A stretch of 64,000 nt of DNA from Neospora caninum Liverpool (Eukaryota; Apicomplexa; Conoidasida; Eucoccidiorida; Sarcocystidae): assembly GCF_000208865.1 (NCBI RefSeq), contig NC_018395.1, positions 4,016,839 to 4,080,838 of the forward strand, in the 5' to 3' direction. Shown one piece after another: positions 23,301-34,400 of this stretch. Every line of letters starts with the position of its first letter. The first letter of the stretch is position 1. The position numbers and the translations under genes were made by a program. The notes under the pieces were generated by a model. The model saw nothing but the letters and a program-made list of their open reading frames with translations. It was not told the DNA's origin and did not search any database.

Positions 23301-23950
23301 CTTGCTCGTTCTCCGTTTTCTACTCTCCTTCCGTGAAGCATTTTGCGCAGATACCCGCGGTTTGCATCCTTCGTTTTCACAGGTGCCTTCGCGCGATACA
23401 CGCGCGGAACACTGCTGTCTCATCTTTACCCACTGCTGTTTCTCTGAACGCGACTCCCGCGACGCGTCAGTCCTTTTCCCAAACTTGTGGTGTTTTTTAT
23501 TTCTCGTGCATCCGTCATTACTCCTAGCGCTCAGCTACCCCCGTTGTATTTCCGGGCTCCGCAGTCACTTACAATCCCTCATTGAGAGAGAGATTTCGTG
23601 GCGCGGGCCAAGCTTTCAGGTCCGTTTGAGCCTCCCTGCAGCGCGTCGCGAATTCGAAGACACACAGACCCCGCACAGAAGAAGAGAGACTATCGCGGCT
23701 CTGTCTCCTCCTTTCAGACGCTGCATCGGCGTCCGGAACAGCGGCGCCGTCGATGTAGAATGGAGAACAACTAATCGGCTCGGGGACAACTTGAATCGTC
23801 TTCTCCATTCGGTCCGAGAGTGAAGACTTGCATTCCGTGTGGAGCGAAGAGTCCCGCGATCACCTGTCGCTGCCTTTTCGCGTATATTTGCATGCGCGTC
23901 TACACATATCCGTAGTTCTCCGCCGGTGCTTGTGTCAGTGTGAAAAGAAA
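20306..23950. other. Intergenic DNA upstream of GAR1
   Basis: This 3.6 kb has no secure gene. The last 1 kb becomes pyrimidine-rich and should contain the GAR1 promoter and 5' UTR. Minus-strand ORFs at 21009-21434 and 21434-21781 are open but lack ATG starts in good context. Confidence 0.5.
22997..23008. promoter_or_regulatory. TRP-2-like (T/C)GCATGC(G/A) element upstream of GAR1
   Basis: CGCATGCATGCA contains overlapping matches to the TRP-2 motif described for T. gondii ribosomal-protein promoters. It lies about 940 bp before the GAR1 ATG, a plausible distance given long 5' UTRs. The gene's ribosome-biogenesis role agrees with the motif. Confidence 0.35.
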
Positions 23951-26900
23951 ATGAGCGGCCGAGGAAGAGGCTCCTTCGGTGGACGAGGAGGCAGGGGCGG
24001 ACGGGGAGGCTTCGGTGGACGAGGCGGAGGCCGAGGCGGCGGTCGTGGTGGTTTCTCTGGAGGAGGTAAGGAGCTGACGCGCGAGAAGAGTGATCCAGTC
24101 GAGTCCCTTCACGCAGAACAGAAACACCGAACGAGCAGGACGTGCGGACTGGGGCGCATGCTGTCTTCCGTCTGTCGAGAGACAACTGTGCAGAAGGGAA
24201 AAGAGGCCTGTCGCCGACGCTTCCACGACAGGGCGAGAAACGACGCTCTCTCAGAGGTTTTCGCTGTGGAAGGGAACTTGGGTCCCTCGCGAGCGTGCGT
24301 TGCAGACGCATTCGCACGCTGTTTCTGTCTCCAAACGTTTTTCGCAGTGTGGGTTGCGCGCGGCAGTTCAGCTGGTGCGTCGTCTCCTTTTCAGCCCTCT
24401 CCCTGTCGTCTCCGTGTGCTCCGTTCAGGCTACAGCCAAGGCCCTCCCGACCAAATCGTCGGTGAGTGCCTCGGAGACCGATGCGAGCAGCCGACAACAA
24501 GAGCGCCAGCCTGCTCGCGAGAGGCGATCCCCACGCGCGAGGAAGGGAAGGGAAAAGGGAGAGTCCTCCTGGGGCGTGAACGAGCGATGACACGGAGGGG
24601 GAAGTGGAGAGAAGGCGATTCAGAGCCTCGGCAGACCGCGGGAAGCTTGACGCTGAAACACAGGCTGGAGGAAAGGAGCTAGTGAAGAGGGATCGAGAGA
24701 GGACGACAAGGGCGCACAAGCGCCAGGCGCTTCAAGTGTCTTTGCTGATTCTTTGCTTCCCTCCTTTGCCTTGATTTCGTCAAAAAGAGTCCGCCGTAGT
24801 GTGTGTCTTTCCTTTCTCTCCCTTATTTGCCTTTTTGGTCGTCTCAACTGTCGTCGTCCCGGCGTGCTTCCTTTACGCGAGTCCTTCTTGTGGGCTTCCT
24901 CGACTGTTTCTCTCTATCCTGGCGCCTTTTTGCCTTCGCTGTCTCTCACCCTGCTCGTGTTCTCTCCCTCGTACTCCCTCTCGATCTCTCGCTCCGGTTC
25001 CGCTCATCTTGCCTAACCGTCTTTTCCCCCTCTATCACGCCTCGCTGTCCTTTCCCCTTCCAGTCTTCTCGACTGCCGTGTCATTCGCCTGGTAGCCGTC
25101 CCCGCGTTCTTCCCACTTCTCTTTTTGCCGCATGGGTCTCGCTGCGTCTCGCGTTTTTTTGCCTCAGAGGCTGGCGAAGTGCTCCATGCATGCGAGTCGC
25201 AGTTGGTTGTCAAGGGCACTCTTTCCCAACAAGTCCCCTACTTCAATGGGCGAGTCTTTCTGGAAAACAAAGAGGAGATTGGAAAAGTCGACGAGATTCT
25301 CGGCCCCATCAATGAAATGGTGAGCGGCACCAGCTACCGGTGCTGCTCCTCTTTCGGTTTCCCTGTGCTTCTGCATCTCGGATTCCTCTCTCCATTTCGA
25401 CGTCTCGAACGTGCCGTGGGTCCTCGGCGAGGTGAAAACCCCTCCACACTCCCCCATCATCTGTGCGTGTGGGTGTGCTTGGCTGTCTCCCTCACGCCCT
25501 GGCGCTTCCTCTCGCGAATTCGGAGCCTTCTGTCCCTCCTCTCTGCGTGCTGCGTCTCTTCTTCCGCTTGCGGCCTCGCACTGCCCGCTTGACGAGCGTT
25601 GAGACTGTTTTCTCCACTCGGGGCCCTGTCTCCGAGCCTGAACCAGCTCTCTATGCGGTCAACGCCTGTCTACTCTCGTCGCCGAAACGCCGATCTAAAG
25701 CAGTTTCTGCGGTCGTTTGTGTCTCTGCCGCAGCTCTTCTCCGTTCGCTTAAACGAAGGAATTAAAGCTGGATCGGTCAAACCCAAAACCAAGGTAAGCG
25801 CAGGTGGAGAGGCGACACGGAATACAGAGAGCGAAAGACAGAAAAAAAGAGCAAGCAGAGAGGAGAAACGAAATGAAGATAGAGGCAAGCTGTTTGAGTT
25901 GTCTCTTTTCTCTCCGAAGCGGAGATGGACTGGTGGCGGCTGATACGCGTGCGCCGGGGACTTTTTGGTTCATCGAGAGCTCTCCTGTTTGTAGGCAAAC
26001 GTCCAGTGAAGGACGAACACTTGAGTTAGAGAGAGGGAAAACGAAGAGAAAAGAACGACCAGGCAACCGGGGAGAAAGCGGGTTTTTGGTGAAGCTCTTC
26101 CAAAGAGAAAGAAGACCGAGGAGAACGACTGTGGAGGAGAACGCGATGTGCGAAGCTCCTCTCAGGCGTCTTTTGAAGACTAAAACCGGTTCGCGGTGTG
26201 CCGCGTGAACAGTCTTGAGAGTGTGCAGCACCAAGCGCTTGGCGGGAAGGCCTGGATGGAGAGCAGTGTGTAGTTCTTCACATGCATGCACTTTGATTCG
26301 TTGGCGTTGCTTGCCCTCGCCCGTTTCCACTCTCGTTTTGGGCCAGTCTTTTCTCTCTCCGTTGTGCAGTTCTATATCGACTGCCAGCAGACACTGCCCC
26401 TGAGTCGCTTTCTGCCGAAGCCGCCGGTTGCAAAGGGCCAGAAGAAAGGTGCGTCATAAAAGCTTTTGTTGTTCTCTCTACAGAATTATGAGCGACGCGT
26501 CGACAGCCCGGCGTGCGTGTCTCTGGGCTGTATTCAGTGGTTTCTCGTCTTGCACGCACAATCGCCGCCAAACCACTGTGTCGTTTCGCCCGTCTTGATT
26601 CACCTTTCCTGTGGGCATCCTTGTGTCTCTTCTTTTTTTCACACCCGTTAGGCTCTCGATAGTTCACCGCAGCCCTTTGTTACAGTGGCTAGCTTCTCTT
26701 CACACGTTTTATACCCCGCGTTATCTCTCGTGGACATAGAGTTCTCGGACAGAGTCTTGAATGGCTGATTCTTTCTCTATTTTTTAACGGCGCTGCCTCG
26801 TGTTCGTGGCGTGTCGACCTTTCTGTTGACGTCGCCCGAGAGTCCACGCTGGTGACTGTCTTTTCTGCTCTCTGTCTTGCGTCGGGTGTTCCGTCTTTTT

Positions 26901-27679
26901 GTTTATGCTCGTCCCCTTTTCGAAACAAAGCGTGGTTCTCCAAGTGGAGAAAAGCCTCTTTTCCGCTGGCCTTAGAAAGCCGCTCTTCTCGGGGTGTCTC
27001 CGACTGTCTCTTCTCTGCAGAAGGCGGCGCTGGAGGCGGCCGCGGCGGCGGGCGAGGCGGCCGCGGCGGCGGTCGGGGCGGAGGTTTTGGGCGAGGAGGC
27101 GGCGGTCGGGGCGGAGGTTTTGGGCGAGGAGGCGGCAGAGGAGGCTTCGCCTCAAGAGGCTCTTTCAAGTAAGTGACACGACAGAATCGTCTGTCCTTAG
27201 TATGCATGCAAAAACACGTTTCCAGATCCGATCCACCCCCTACACCCCTCCCCTCCCGGCTCTGTGCTCTGTTTCTCTCCTCTTGTATATATATATATAT
27301 ATATATATATCCTGTGTGTAACTCCATGCAGGCACGTGTTCATATTTATATAAATATATATATATAGGTATTTGGGTTGATTCGGGTTCACATGAGATGT
27401 GGTTTTGAGGTCAAGAGGCTGTAGTCTCCAGCGGAGCGTGGAGCGTGCGAGCCTGAGGCTTTGATGTCGTTTGTGCGAGTCGCAAGCAAATGCATTAATT
27501 TGCGAGGATGTGCCAAAGGCACGGTTGCACGGCAACAGGCGGTAAAATGTCGGGTTTCGTTGTTGCTGTCGCCTCGCGTCCGGTTTCTTTCATTGTTCGT
27601 TTGGGGTTTTGTTTTCGCTGCGTGCAGCCGCGGGGGAGGCGGCGGACGCGGCCGTGGAGGCTTCAGTAGAGGATCATAA
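23951..27679 (+). CDS. GAR1: H/ACA snoRNP protein GAR1
   Basis: GAR1 is a core protein of H/ACA snoRNPs, which guide pseudouridylation of rRNA in the nucleolus with dyskerin/Cbf5, NHP2 and NOP10. Six exons: 23951-24065, 25168-25319, 25734-25793, 26370-26448, 27021-27168 and 27628-27679, 201 residues, all junctions in phase. The ATG context is AAGAAAATGAG. Exon 1 encodes an N-terminal RGG domain. Exons 2-4 encode the conserved core, whose hallmarks are easy to see: [53 protein letters not shown] and [11 protein letters not shown], matching the eukaryotic Gar1 fold almost residue for residue. Exons 5 and 6 encode the C-terminal RGG domain with two FGRGGG repeats. Introns are long (up to 1.1 kb) for so small a protein. 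The length is close to that of yeast and human GAR1. Confidence 0.96.
24066..25167 (+). other. GAR1 intron 1 (1.1 kb)
   Basis: The donor is GGAG|GTAAGG and the acceptor is TTTTTTTGCCTCAG. I looked for box C/D or H/ACA snoRNA signatures and saw none that were convincing. The antisense ORF over exon 1 and this intron is a shadow of the RGG codons. Confidence 0.6.
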
Positions 27680-30600
27680 TTACGGCCCCACACAGCCCTG
27701 TTGGGGGCGCTTGTCTGTCGGAAGACTTGCGAAGGCGAAGCATGGACTCTGGGAGAAGGCGAATCACTTCTGGAAATGCTTGAAGAAGAAAGGAGACTGC
27801 ACTTTGGTGTGTTTCGCGAGGCACGCCTATCGGAGGCTCCACACAGTTCCTGACCTATTTTTTTAGGGCGCCATGCTTCCTCAGGCGTTTGTCACGCCCT
27901 GGATTCTCCCCTCTCGTACCCCGTTCCCCGTCTCTCAACTGTCCCCCTTCTCTCCACATCGCTTACCGAGCGGTCGCGTTTTCTCCCGCTTGAGAAGGGA
28001 TGCGAGCCCTGCTGCAGGCGTCTTCTCGTCTTCCCCTCTCCCACGAGCTGTGCCTCACTGCCACTTTTTTGTCTCTCCCTTTTCTCCCTGTCGTCGCTGC
28101 GAACCTGTGAACGAAACCTGGAAACGAAAAGCTTTAAGATCTCGCAGGTGTCTCTTCGCCTTTCCTGCATGCGGCGTGAGAAGAGAGCAGCGAGCGCAGA
28201 GAATCGGAGACACTACACATGTCGCCTGCCGGCAGCCACCCTCCAGATAAGAGAAGAAGCGAAAGGCACAGAGATTTATATCAGTAGATAGGTGTTTACG
28301 CGAGCATAGAATTATATAAGTATGCACACACATAGACGTATATATCCAAGGCGTTTTCTACGACGGCCTAGGGATGGTCGGCGTATGTGGCTGAGGGGTT
28401 CGACAAAAGCTGCATGCAGCGAGTGCCGCATTTTTGCCGCTTGATTCCGGGAAGTGTTTTTCCGCTGGCCCACTCATGTTAGTCGATACAGAAAATACTT
28501 TTTTCCCTCTGTTTTGGGGGGTCTCGCTTTCTGTTTGGTTCGCTGCGCGACTCCTCTTAGTCTTGTCAGCAGGTGCTGTTTCGAATCCATTTCCTTTATT
28601 TCGGCGTCTCAGGTCCCTCTCTTTGATTCGTAGGAAAGCGCATGGCCTTCGGTTGGGGAGCTCTCCCTGTCTCTTACTTTCATCTCCCAGAGAGACAGTA
28701 TCCTACACTCGCCAGTCTCACACAAACGTCTACAGGACGGTGTCTCACAACGCAACCGCACACCTGTAGACGCATGTGAAGGCGAAAGCCTGTGCATTTA
28801 GACCTAAATATATATATATATAGAAATACGGACATATGTGCGTGTCAGCATAGAAGTATACAGGCCTCCACGGCAAGAAGGGACTATCCGTGCTTGACCG
28901 ATTTTGGGGAAGGGAAGGCGGAGCCGACTGTTGCGGCGGCGAGCGAACGCGACTGCCTTTGAACGGGTTCACTTCCTCCCAGCCGAAAAGGCCCATGCTG
29001 GATTCTCCCTTACAGAGAAGGCGAAGGTCACAGCGCGCTTCTCCTCAAAAAGAGCGATGCGAAACTTCCATCTCCGAGCGAGACAGGCGCTCTTTGCCGC
29101 GGTGTGCCGGGGTGGACGCAGTGTGTGCTCTATGCGTCATCTTCTGTTATGCTACAAGCTGCCTGCGAGTACACAAAAGGCCCTGCGGTTTAAGAAGAGC
29201 AGAAAGGAACGACTTCTCCATGCCCAAGAGAGCGCATACTCTCCTCAGTTCTGCTTCGACTCCAAGCGCGGGACGGGGAGACCTCGCAAACCGGCTGTTC
29301 CAGTCCTACGTGGCACGTGGTTGGAACCAGTCCTAAAGGCAAACTTTTTTCTGCTCTGCTACGGTGAACTGCATGCGCATTTTGCAAGACGAAGTAAAAC
29401 CCTGTGCGTCGTACATGTGGCAGGCGCGAAAAACTTTCAAGACAGCGGCGAGCAGTCCTACAGAGCGGATAGTGGCTTTCTTCTACGTGCCCAGCATTGG
29501 GACGTGTTCACACCCAGGGGTCATCCCCACACTCCTTTTCGGCAGAAATAGATGAATTTCGAAAACGCCTTTCTTGACGCGGGACTCTACTAGAGGCTTT
29601 CCTGCCCAAGGAAAGAAAGACGCGCTGGAGAGCTCACACGGCAAACTGAAAAAAAACCGGCAGAATTGCCCAACGAAGCACGGAAAGTTGGCCTTTTTCA
29701 GGCAGTTAACTGGCGTTTGGAGGGTCTGCGGGTTTTTGCAGGTGTTACCTGTCTATGTTGGTACAGAATCCGGCAGTCTCTCCGTGAGCGCGTTCGGCTC
29801 GTCTGGGGACTCGCCAGAGTTTTCCATCGCTGTATCGATGTCACGGCTCGACGTTTGCGCTTTCTTGCGTTGTTCGAGGAAGACTTGGCACGCATGTGTT
29901 GTCAGGGAAGGGAAAATGAGGCTCTCCTGGGCGTCGGGAGACGCCCGGCTTACTCTTCACACACAATCGGCTGTCTCGGGGCGCGTTGCTTTGTCCGGGA
30001 GGCTTGCCTTTTTTGCAAGGGAAACGGGAGACACACGGCATGCACGCGGCGCACAGCGTGACACGCGTACGAGACCTTGACGGTCTGAGGAAAAGCGGCT
30101 TTTTCTCGTCTTCTCTCTTGCCTTTTTCGGCGAGCACGAAATCGAGAGTCACGTCCTCGGTCTCCAGTTTTTTTAGGTTCCCAAGGCTTGTCCGCTGTGT
30201 TGGTTTTTTGCCGAGGCGTTTTCCCTTTTCGCTTCTCTTTCTGGCCCCGTGCACGTCCCGTATACACACATCCGCGGTGATTTCTCGAAAAGCGCCGTCC
30301 GAATTCTGTGCTTTTTCGTAGAAATGAATCTTGCCTCTCCTTCCTTTCCGCAAACTGACCTCGACACAAGCCTTCCAACTTCTCTGCTTCCGCCAGTGTC
30401 CTCTCTCGCCTTCATCGACCTCGTTTTTTCCCCAGATGCGCGCTGAGTGTCGGCGACTCGCCATCGAAAAGCGAACGCGGCGAAGAACCTGAGCATGCAG
30501 TCTCTCTCTGGTGTGTGTACGGCCGGTCCCTTTTTGCGAGGAGCCTGAACCTTCTTTCCCTATTTTCTCGCGAGTTTTCCCGCTGCAAGGCGCGCCGCGA

Positions 30601-31400
30601 AAGGGATTCTCCATCGAACACTCTTCCTTTTCCTCGCAACGCCACCTTTTTGACGCCGCGAGGCGACCGGTAAACCGCGGCTGCCTACACGGCCTGCTCG
30701 ACACGCGCCGGTCGCTTCAACTGCTTTGAGTCTTTCTCCGGCCCCTCCTCTCCGCTTCGTCGTCGTTTCTGACTTGGAAACTCTCAGGGATCCTCTTCGG
30801 ATCGTGCATTTCGCAAAGAGGAGCAGAAAACACCCGCGACAGTCAGACCTGCTGGCGAAGAGACGACGGCTAGGTCTCCGCTGAGTGGAAGATGGCCGTC
30901 ACAGTCCAAGCGCCGGCAGAACGCAGTTTTTCTCTTTTCCTCTCTTCTTCCTCCAAAGAAGACAGAGAGGCGAGTCGAAAGGTCCTCCACCTCCCGGTAG
31001 TTCTTCCCAGTCTCTACAAGTCTCTGTGAACCTCGTGGGGGGGGGTTTGGGCTGAAACCCAAGCGAGGGCCCAAAGCGAGGGAAGCTTCACGCTCTCTCC
31101 CTGTTTTTCGCGATGCAGCTTTCCAGCACATAACAGAGGACGAGTCGATTCGCCGGGTTCCCCCCCCCCCCCTGTGGCGTTTCCTCTCAGTCCTTCCAGT
31201 CGTCTGCGCCGCTCTCGGCCTGTCCCGGCACCCTGCACAGAAAGTCAAGTCCTCCTTTGTCTCCTTCCCCTCTTCGTCTTCCTTCTCATTTGTCCGCTTC
31301 CTCTTGTATGCCTCCGTTTCGAGGAGGGCTCCGGTTGTTTTCTCAGCTCTCTCCTCCGTTTGTGTCCGCTCTGAGCCTTTGGTGAACACTGGGCGACACG
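27680..31400. other. Intergenic region between GAR1 and the GAT-C2-ear gene
   Basis: It should contain the GAR1 3' UTR and the promoter and 5' UTR of the downstream + gene. (TA)n runs occur near 28808-28822. Open frames such as 28904-29551 (+) and 29841-30704 (-, Lys/Arg rich) begin at TTG or GTG and have no recognisable motif, so I do not call them. A run of G (31038-31045) and a run of C (31161-31171) lie shortly upstream of the next ATG. Confidence 0.5.
31161..31171 (+). repeat. Poly-C homopolymer upstream of a start codon
   Basis: About eleven C in a row lie 230 bp before the ATG at 31401. The exact length may be a sequencing uncertainty. Confidence 0.7.
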
Positions 31401-34400
31401 ATGGCGCCTGGCGACGAGAAAGGCGGCGCCGCCGAGGACGGGGGGGTTGATTTCGACATGGCCAAGATCATGGCCATCCAGCTCAAGGAAATGACGCAAA
31501 GTCATGGTACGGAGTGGGATAGAGGCGCCGTTGATTCGCTTTGTGGCGGGAGTCTTGCGAGTTCTTCGCTCCACACCAGTGACGCTCTAAACGAGACCGA
31601 GCATCCTTAGATGCCCGCTCGACGGTTTCGAGGTCCAAACGCGTGCAGCTGGGACTGGAAAGCCGGTTCGAAAAAAAGGTGGACTGAACGGCAGTGAAAA
31701 GCATGCGTGGATATGTACACGTCTACAAAAAAATAGTCACACACACATGCGTGCTTACACGTATAGGTAACTATGGAGATTTGTGAGAATATGTGGCTTT
31801 CTGTGTGGAAATGGTTGTTTCGTACATCTCTGTTTGCGAGGGCCTTTTCTGCAAGAAAAGGAGTCCGAAACGCATTTCCGCCAACGTGAGGGCGGCATGG
31901 AGGAACAGTTCGTGCGGCCTCCTCGCTGTGGAGATGGAACGCCACGCTCTGTAAGATGTGTGACTGCCTTTTCGCTTCTCGGCTGCGTCGACTGACACCA
32001 CTTGTCACCCTGGCAGAGCTTCTGGTGCGCTGTGTGAACAGGTCCCCTGGATCCCACGGTGAAAGAGCTCTTCAGCAGTTGTCAGACGTAAGTCTTTTCG
32101 GGAGTCTCCTCTGGTTCTTGCCGAAACTGTGAGGCGAGACAGCCGCGTTTTGCTCCTCCCTTTCTCCCCTGGCCCTGGTGGGTCATGCATGCGCGCTTCT
32201 CTCCTTCACTTGGGGGCTCACCCGTGGGTTTGCTTCGCTCAAAAAGAATGCCGCACAAGACAAGAACCACGCGAGGGAGAGACAGGTCGTGGCTGCTTCC
32301 TAACTTAGCCTGGCTTCGCCGCAACCCTTCCCTCCTCTTTCTCTTTTGTGAATCGTCTGCAGAGAGCAACAGCGGCTTGCAGCCGTGGCGACGGAGGCCG
32401 TCGACCGGAATGACATGAAGCGCTACGACCAAATTTCTGATGTACGTACACCCGTACACCCCACGAAAAGAAGGGACTTGGCAGCGCGAGGCTCTGAGGA
32501 CGGTTCCCGAGCGAGAAAGCCTCGATGTTCGGAAAGGATATGTGCGTTGCGTCGAGCCTGTGGGCGTTTCCTTTTGCGTCTCTCTTGCCGCCTGTCTCTC
32601 TCGCGTCTTTCCTCTCGCTCCGTTTCTGCAGATTCCCGCGATCGCTCTGCATTCCCCTCGAGGCAGCCGCAGATGCGTCTGTGTTCCTTTGCTGTTCTCG
32701 TTTCGACAGGTGCTGGAAATGCTGGCTGAAAGCATCTCGATCTACGAGGCGCTTCGGGCGTCGGAGACTACAACTTCGTTCGCTCCTCAACGCGACAGTC
32801 ACTCTGCCTCCCACAAGAAAGAGGCGTCTTCGCGTCGCCGAAAAGGTAGCAAGACTCCAGGAGAGGAGGCGCGCGTCTCCGTCCCGACCGCGCCTCGCGA
32901 GAAGCGCGAGAAGAGCCAAAGGCGCCATGAAGAGCGCAGAGTCGGCGAGGAAAGCAGGCGAGAGCATCGAGACGGGAAACGCCGAGAGTCCGGGACTGGC
33001 GTGGGGAGCAAGCACAAGCGCAAACCGCGGGACGGGGGCCAGGAAGAGCGCGGAGAGACGCAGAGACCTCTGACGCAAAGAGGCGAGGAGAGAAGACGAA
33101 AGGAGGTGGGGCGAGACAGTGAGAAAGGCCGAGACGAGACGTGGGCCGCGTGGCCCGAAACAGATGTCTTCGCAGTCGACCCTTTCTTTCCCGGGGAGAA
33201 AGATCTCGACTGGGGACGTGCGATGGAGAACCCACGCAACGCTCACGGAGAACAGCCCACGAGGCGAGAGAGCGAACGCGAGCCAGAAGCGTGGTAAGAA
33301 GGCTGAAGAGGCCCGATTCTTTCCCCTCTCAAAAACGTCTCAAAAAAAATCCGCGAGCGCTGCCTCCGTGTGTGTGTATGTGTGTGTGGGGCGGTAACAG
33401 AACTCGATTCTCATGCCTGGAAAACCATAGCCGATGTGGCGATACCTGGATGCCGTCGAATAGTGAGCTCCGGCTGTGTGTGTTAGAGCTTCCCGTGTGA
33501 GAATATCGAGTTTGTAGAGAGTGGCGCCCGCCGCGTTTTGACCAAGAGGCTGGACGTGTTGGAGGAGTTTGCGTCTTCAGCTTTTTCTCTGGGTGTGGTG
33601 TTTCTGTGAGCGTTGCTTCTGTTCCCCTGGACGGGGCGTCGCACTTCCCGGTTGTCTCTTCACACACAGGCCCCACAGTTCGGCGCCGCCAACGTCCAGC
33701 AGAGACAGAGCGACTCGCCGCCCCACAGGCTGGTGTGGCCCGCCGCCGTCGACCTCTCTGTGGAGCGAGGAAGGCTCGGCCGCCTCGGACACGCCGGAGA
33801 CGCCTCGCGAGGAAGAAAAGAGACGGACCCGAGACACAGGAAGGACCACAGAGATGGCCATGGAAAGGAACTTGAAGAGCGAGGACGCGGGCCGCGTGTG
33901 GCGAGCGCCTGGGAGCGACGGCAGTCTGGCCTGTCGAGACCGTTTTCGGTCCCCAAGAGGACGGGAATCCGAGCCTGGACGGCGTCGCCGCGGTTCTCAC
34001 GACAGCAGGCCGCGACCCCCGTCAGTTTCTTCCCTGTCGGCCTCCTCGCGCAGCGACCGAGAAGACAGTCTCGCGGGCGTGTTTTCCGCGCCGGACGCAA
34101 CTTCTTCCTGGGCAGTGCATCTCGTCGTCCACCGAGCGCTCTTCCTGCCGATTGCGGCTTCGGGGACCTACGCGGTCGTCGCAAGCCTCCTCTCAGGGAG
34201 GGACAGCCCTCCGTCGGCGTCCGAGAGCGACGGAGTCTCCGAGGGGAGGAAGGCGAAGTCCAAGAGGCGGCTGCGAGCTGCCGCGCGCGTGGCCGCTCGC
34301 GCCGTCTCTTCTGCGCGATCGAGCAACAGTAGCGGGGAGTGTGTCTGGGAGGAGACTCTCGTGCTGCCGCTGTGTCTTTCGGCTCGGAGCAGCCGCGCAG

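Larger units (their letters stand above)
14914..23950. other. AT-richer, gene-poor block
   Basis: By eye, roughly 15.6-22.9 kb is poorer in G/C and lacks the low-complexity Ser/Glu/Arg coding runs that mark the flanking genes. The only convincing coding signal is the secreted cysteine-rich ORF at 16850-17464. A weaker one is near 20.0-20.3 kb. I see no terminal repeats, no transposase or reverse transcriptase motifs, and no rRNA. Confidence 0.55.

Noticed and set aside
23616..24719. 367-codon minus-strand ORF over GAR1 exon 1
   Set aside because: It is a shadow of GGN/CGN-rich RGG codons and intron sequence.
26689..27327. Pro-rich minus-strand ORF near 27 kb
   Set aside because: It is the reverse complement of the GAR1 C-terminal RGG exon.
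29841..30704. 287-codon Lys/Arg-rich minus-strand ORF
   Set aside because: It starts at GTG, has no good splice sites or family signature, and looks like GC-rich UTR or intergenic DNA.
32017..32087. Alternative exon 2 of the GAT-C2-ear gene starting at 32017
   Set aside because: It reads well by itself, but its phase leads to an early stop in the next exon. The acceptor at 32041 restores the frame.
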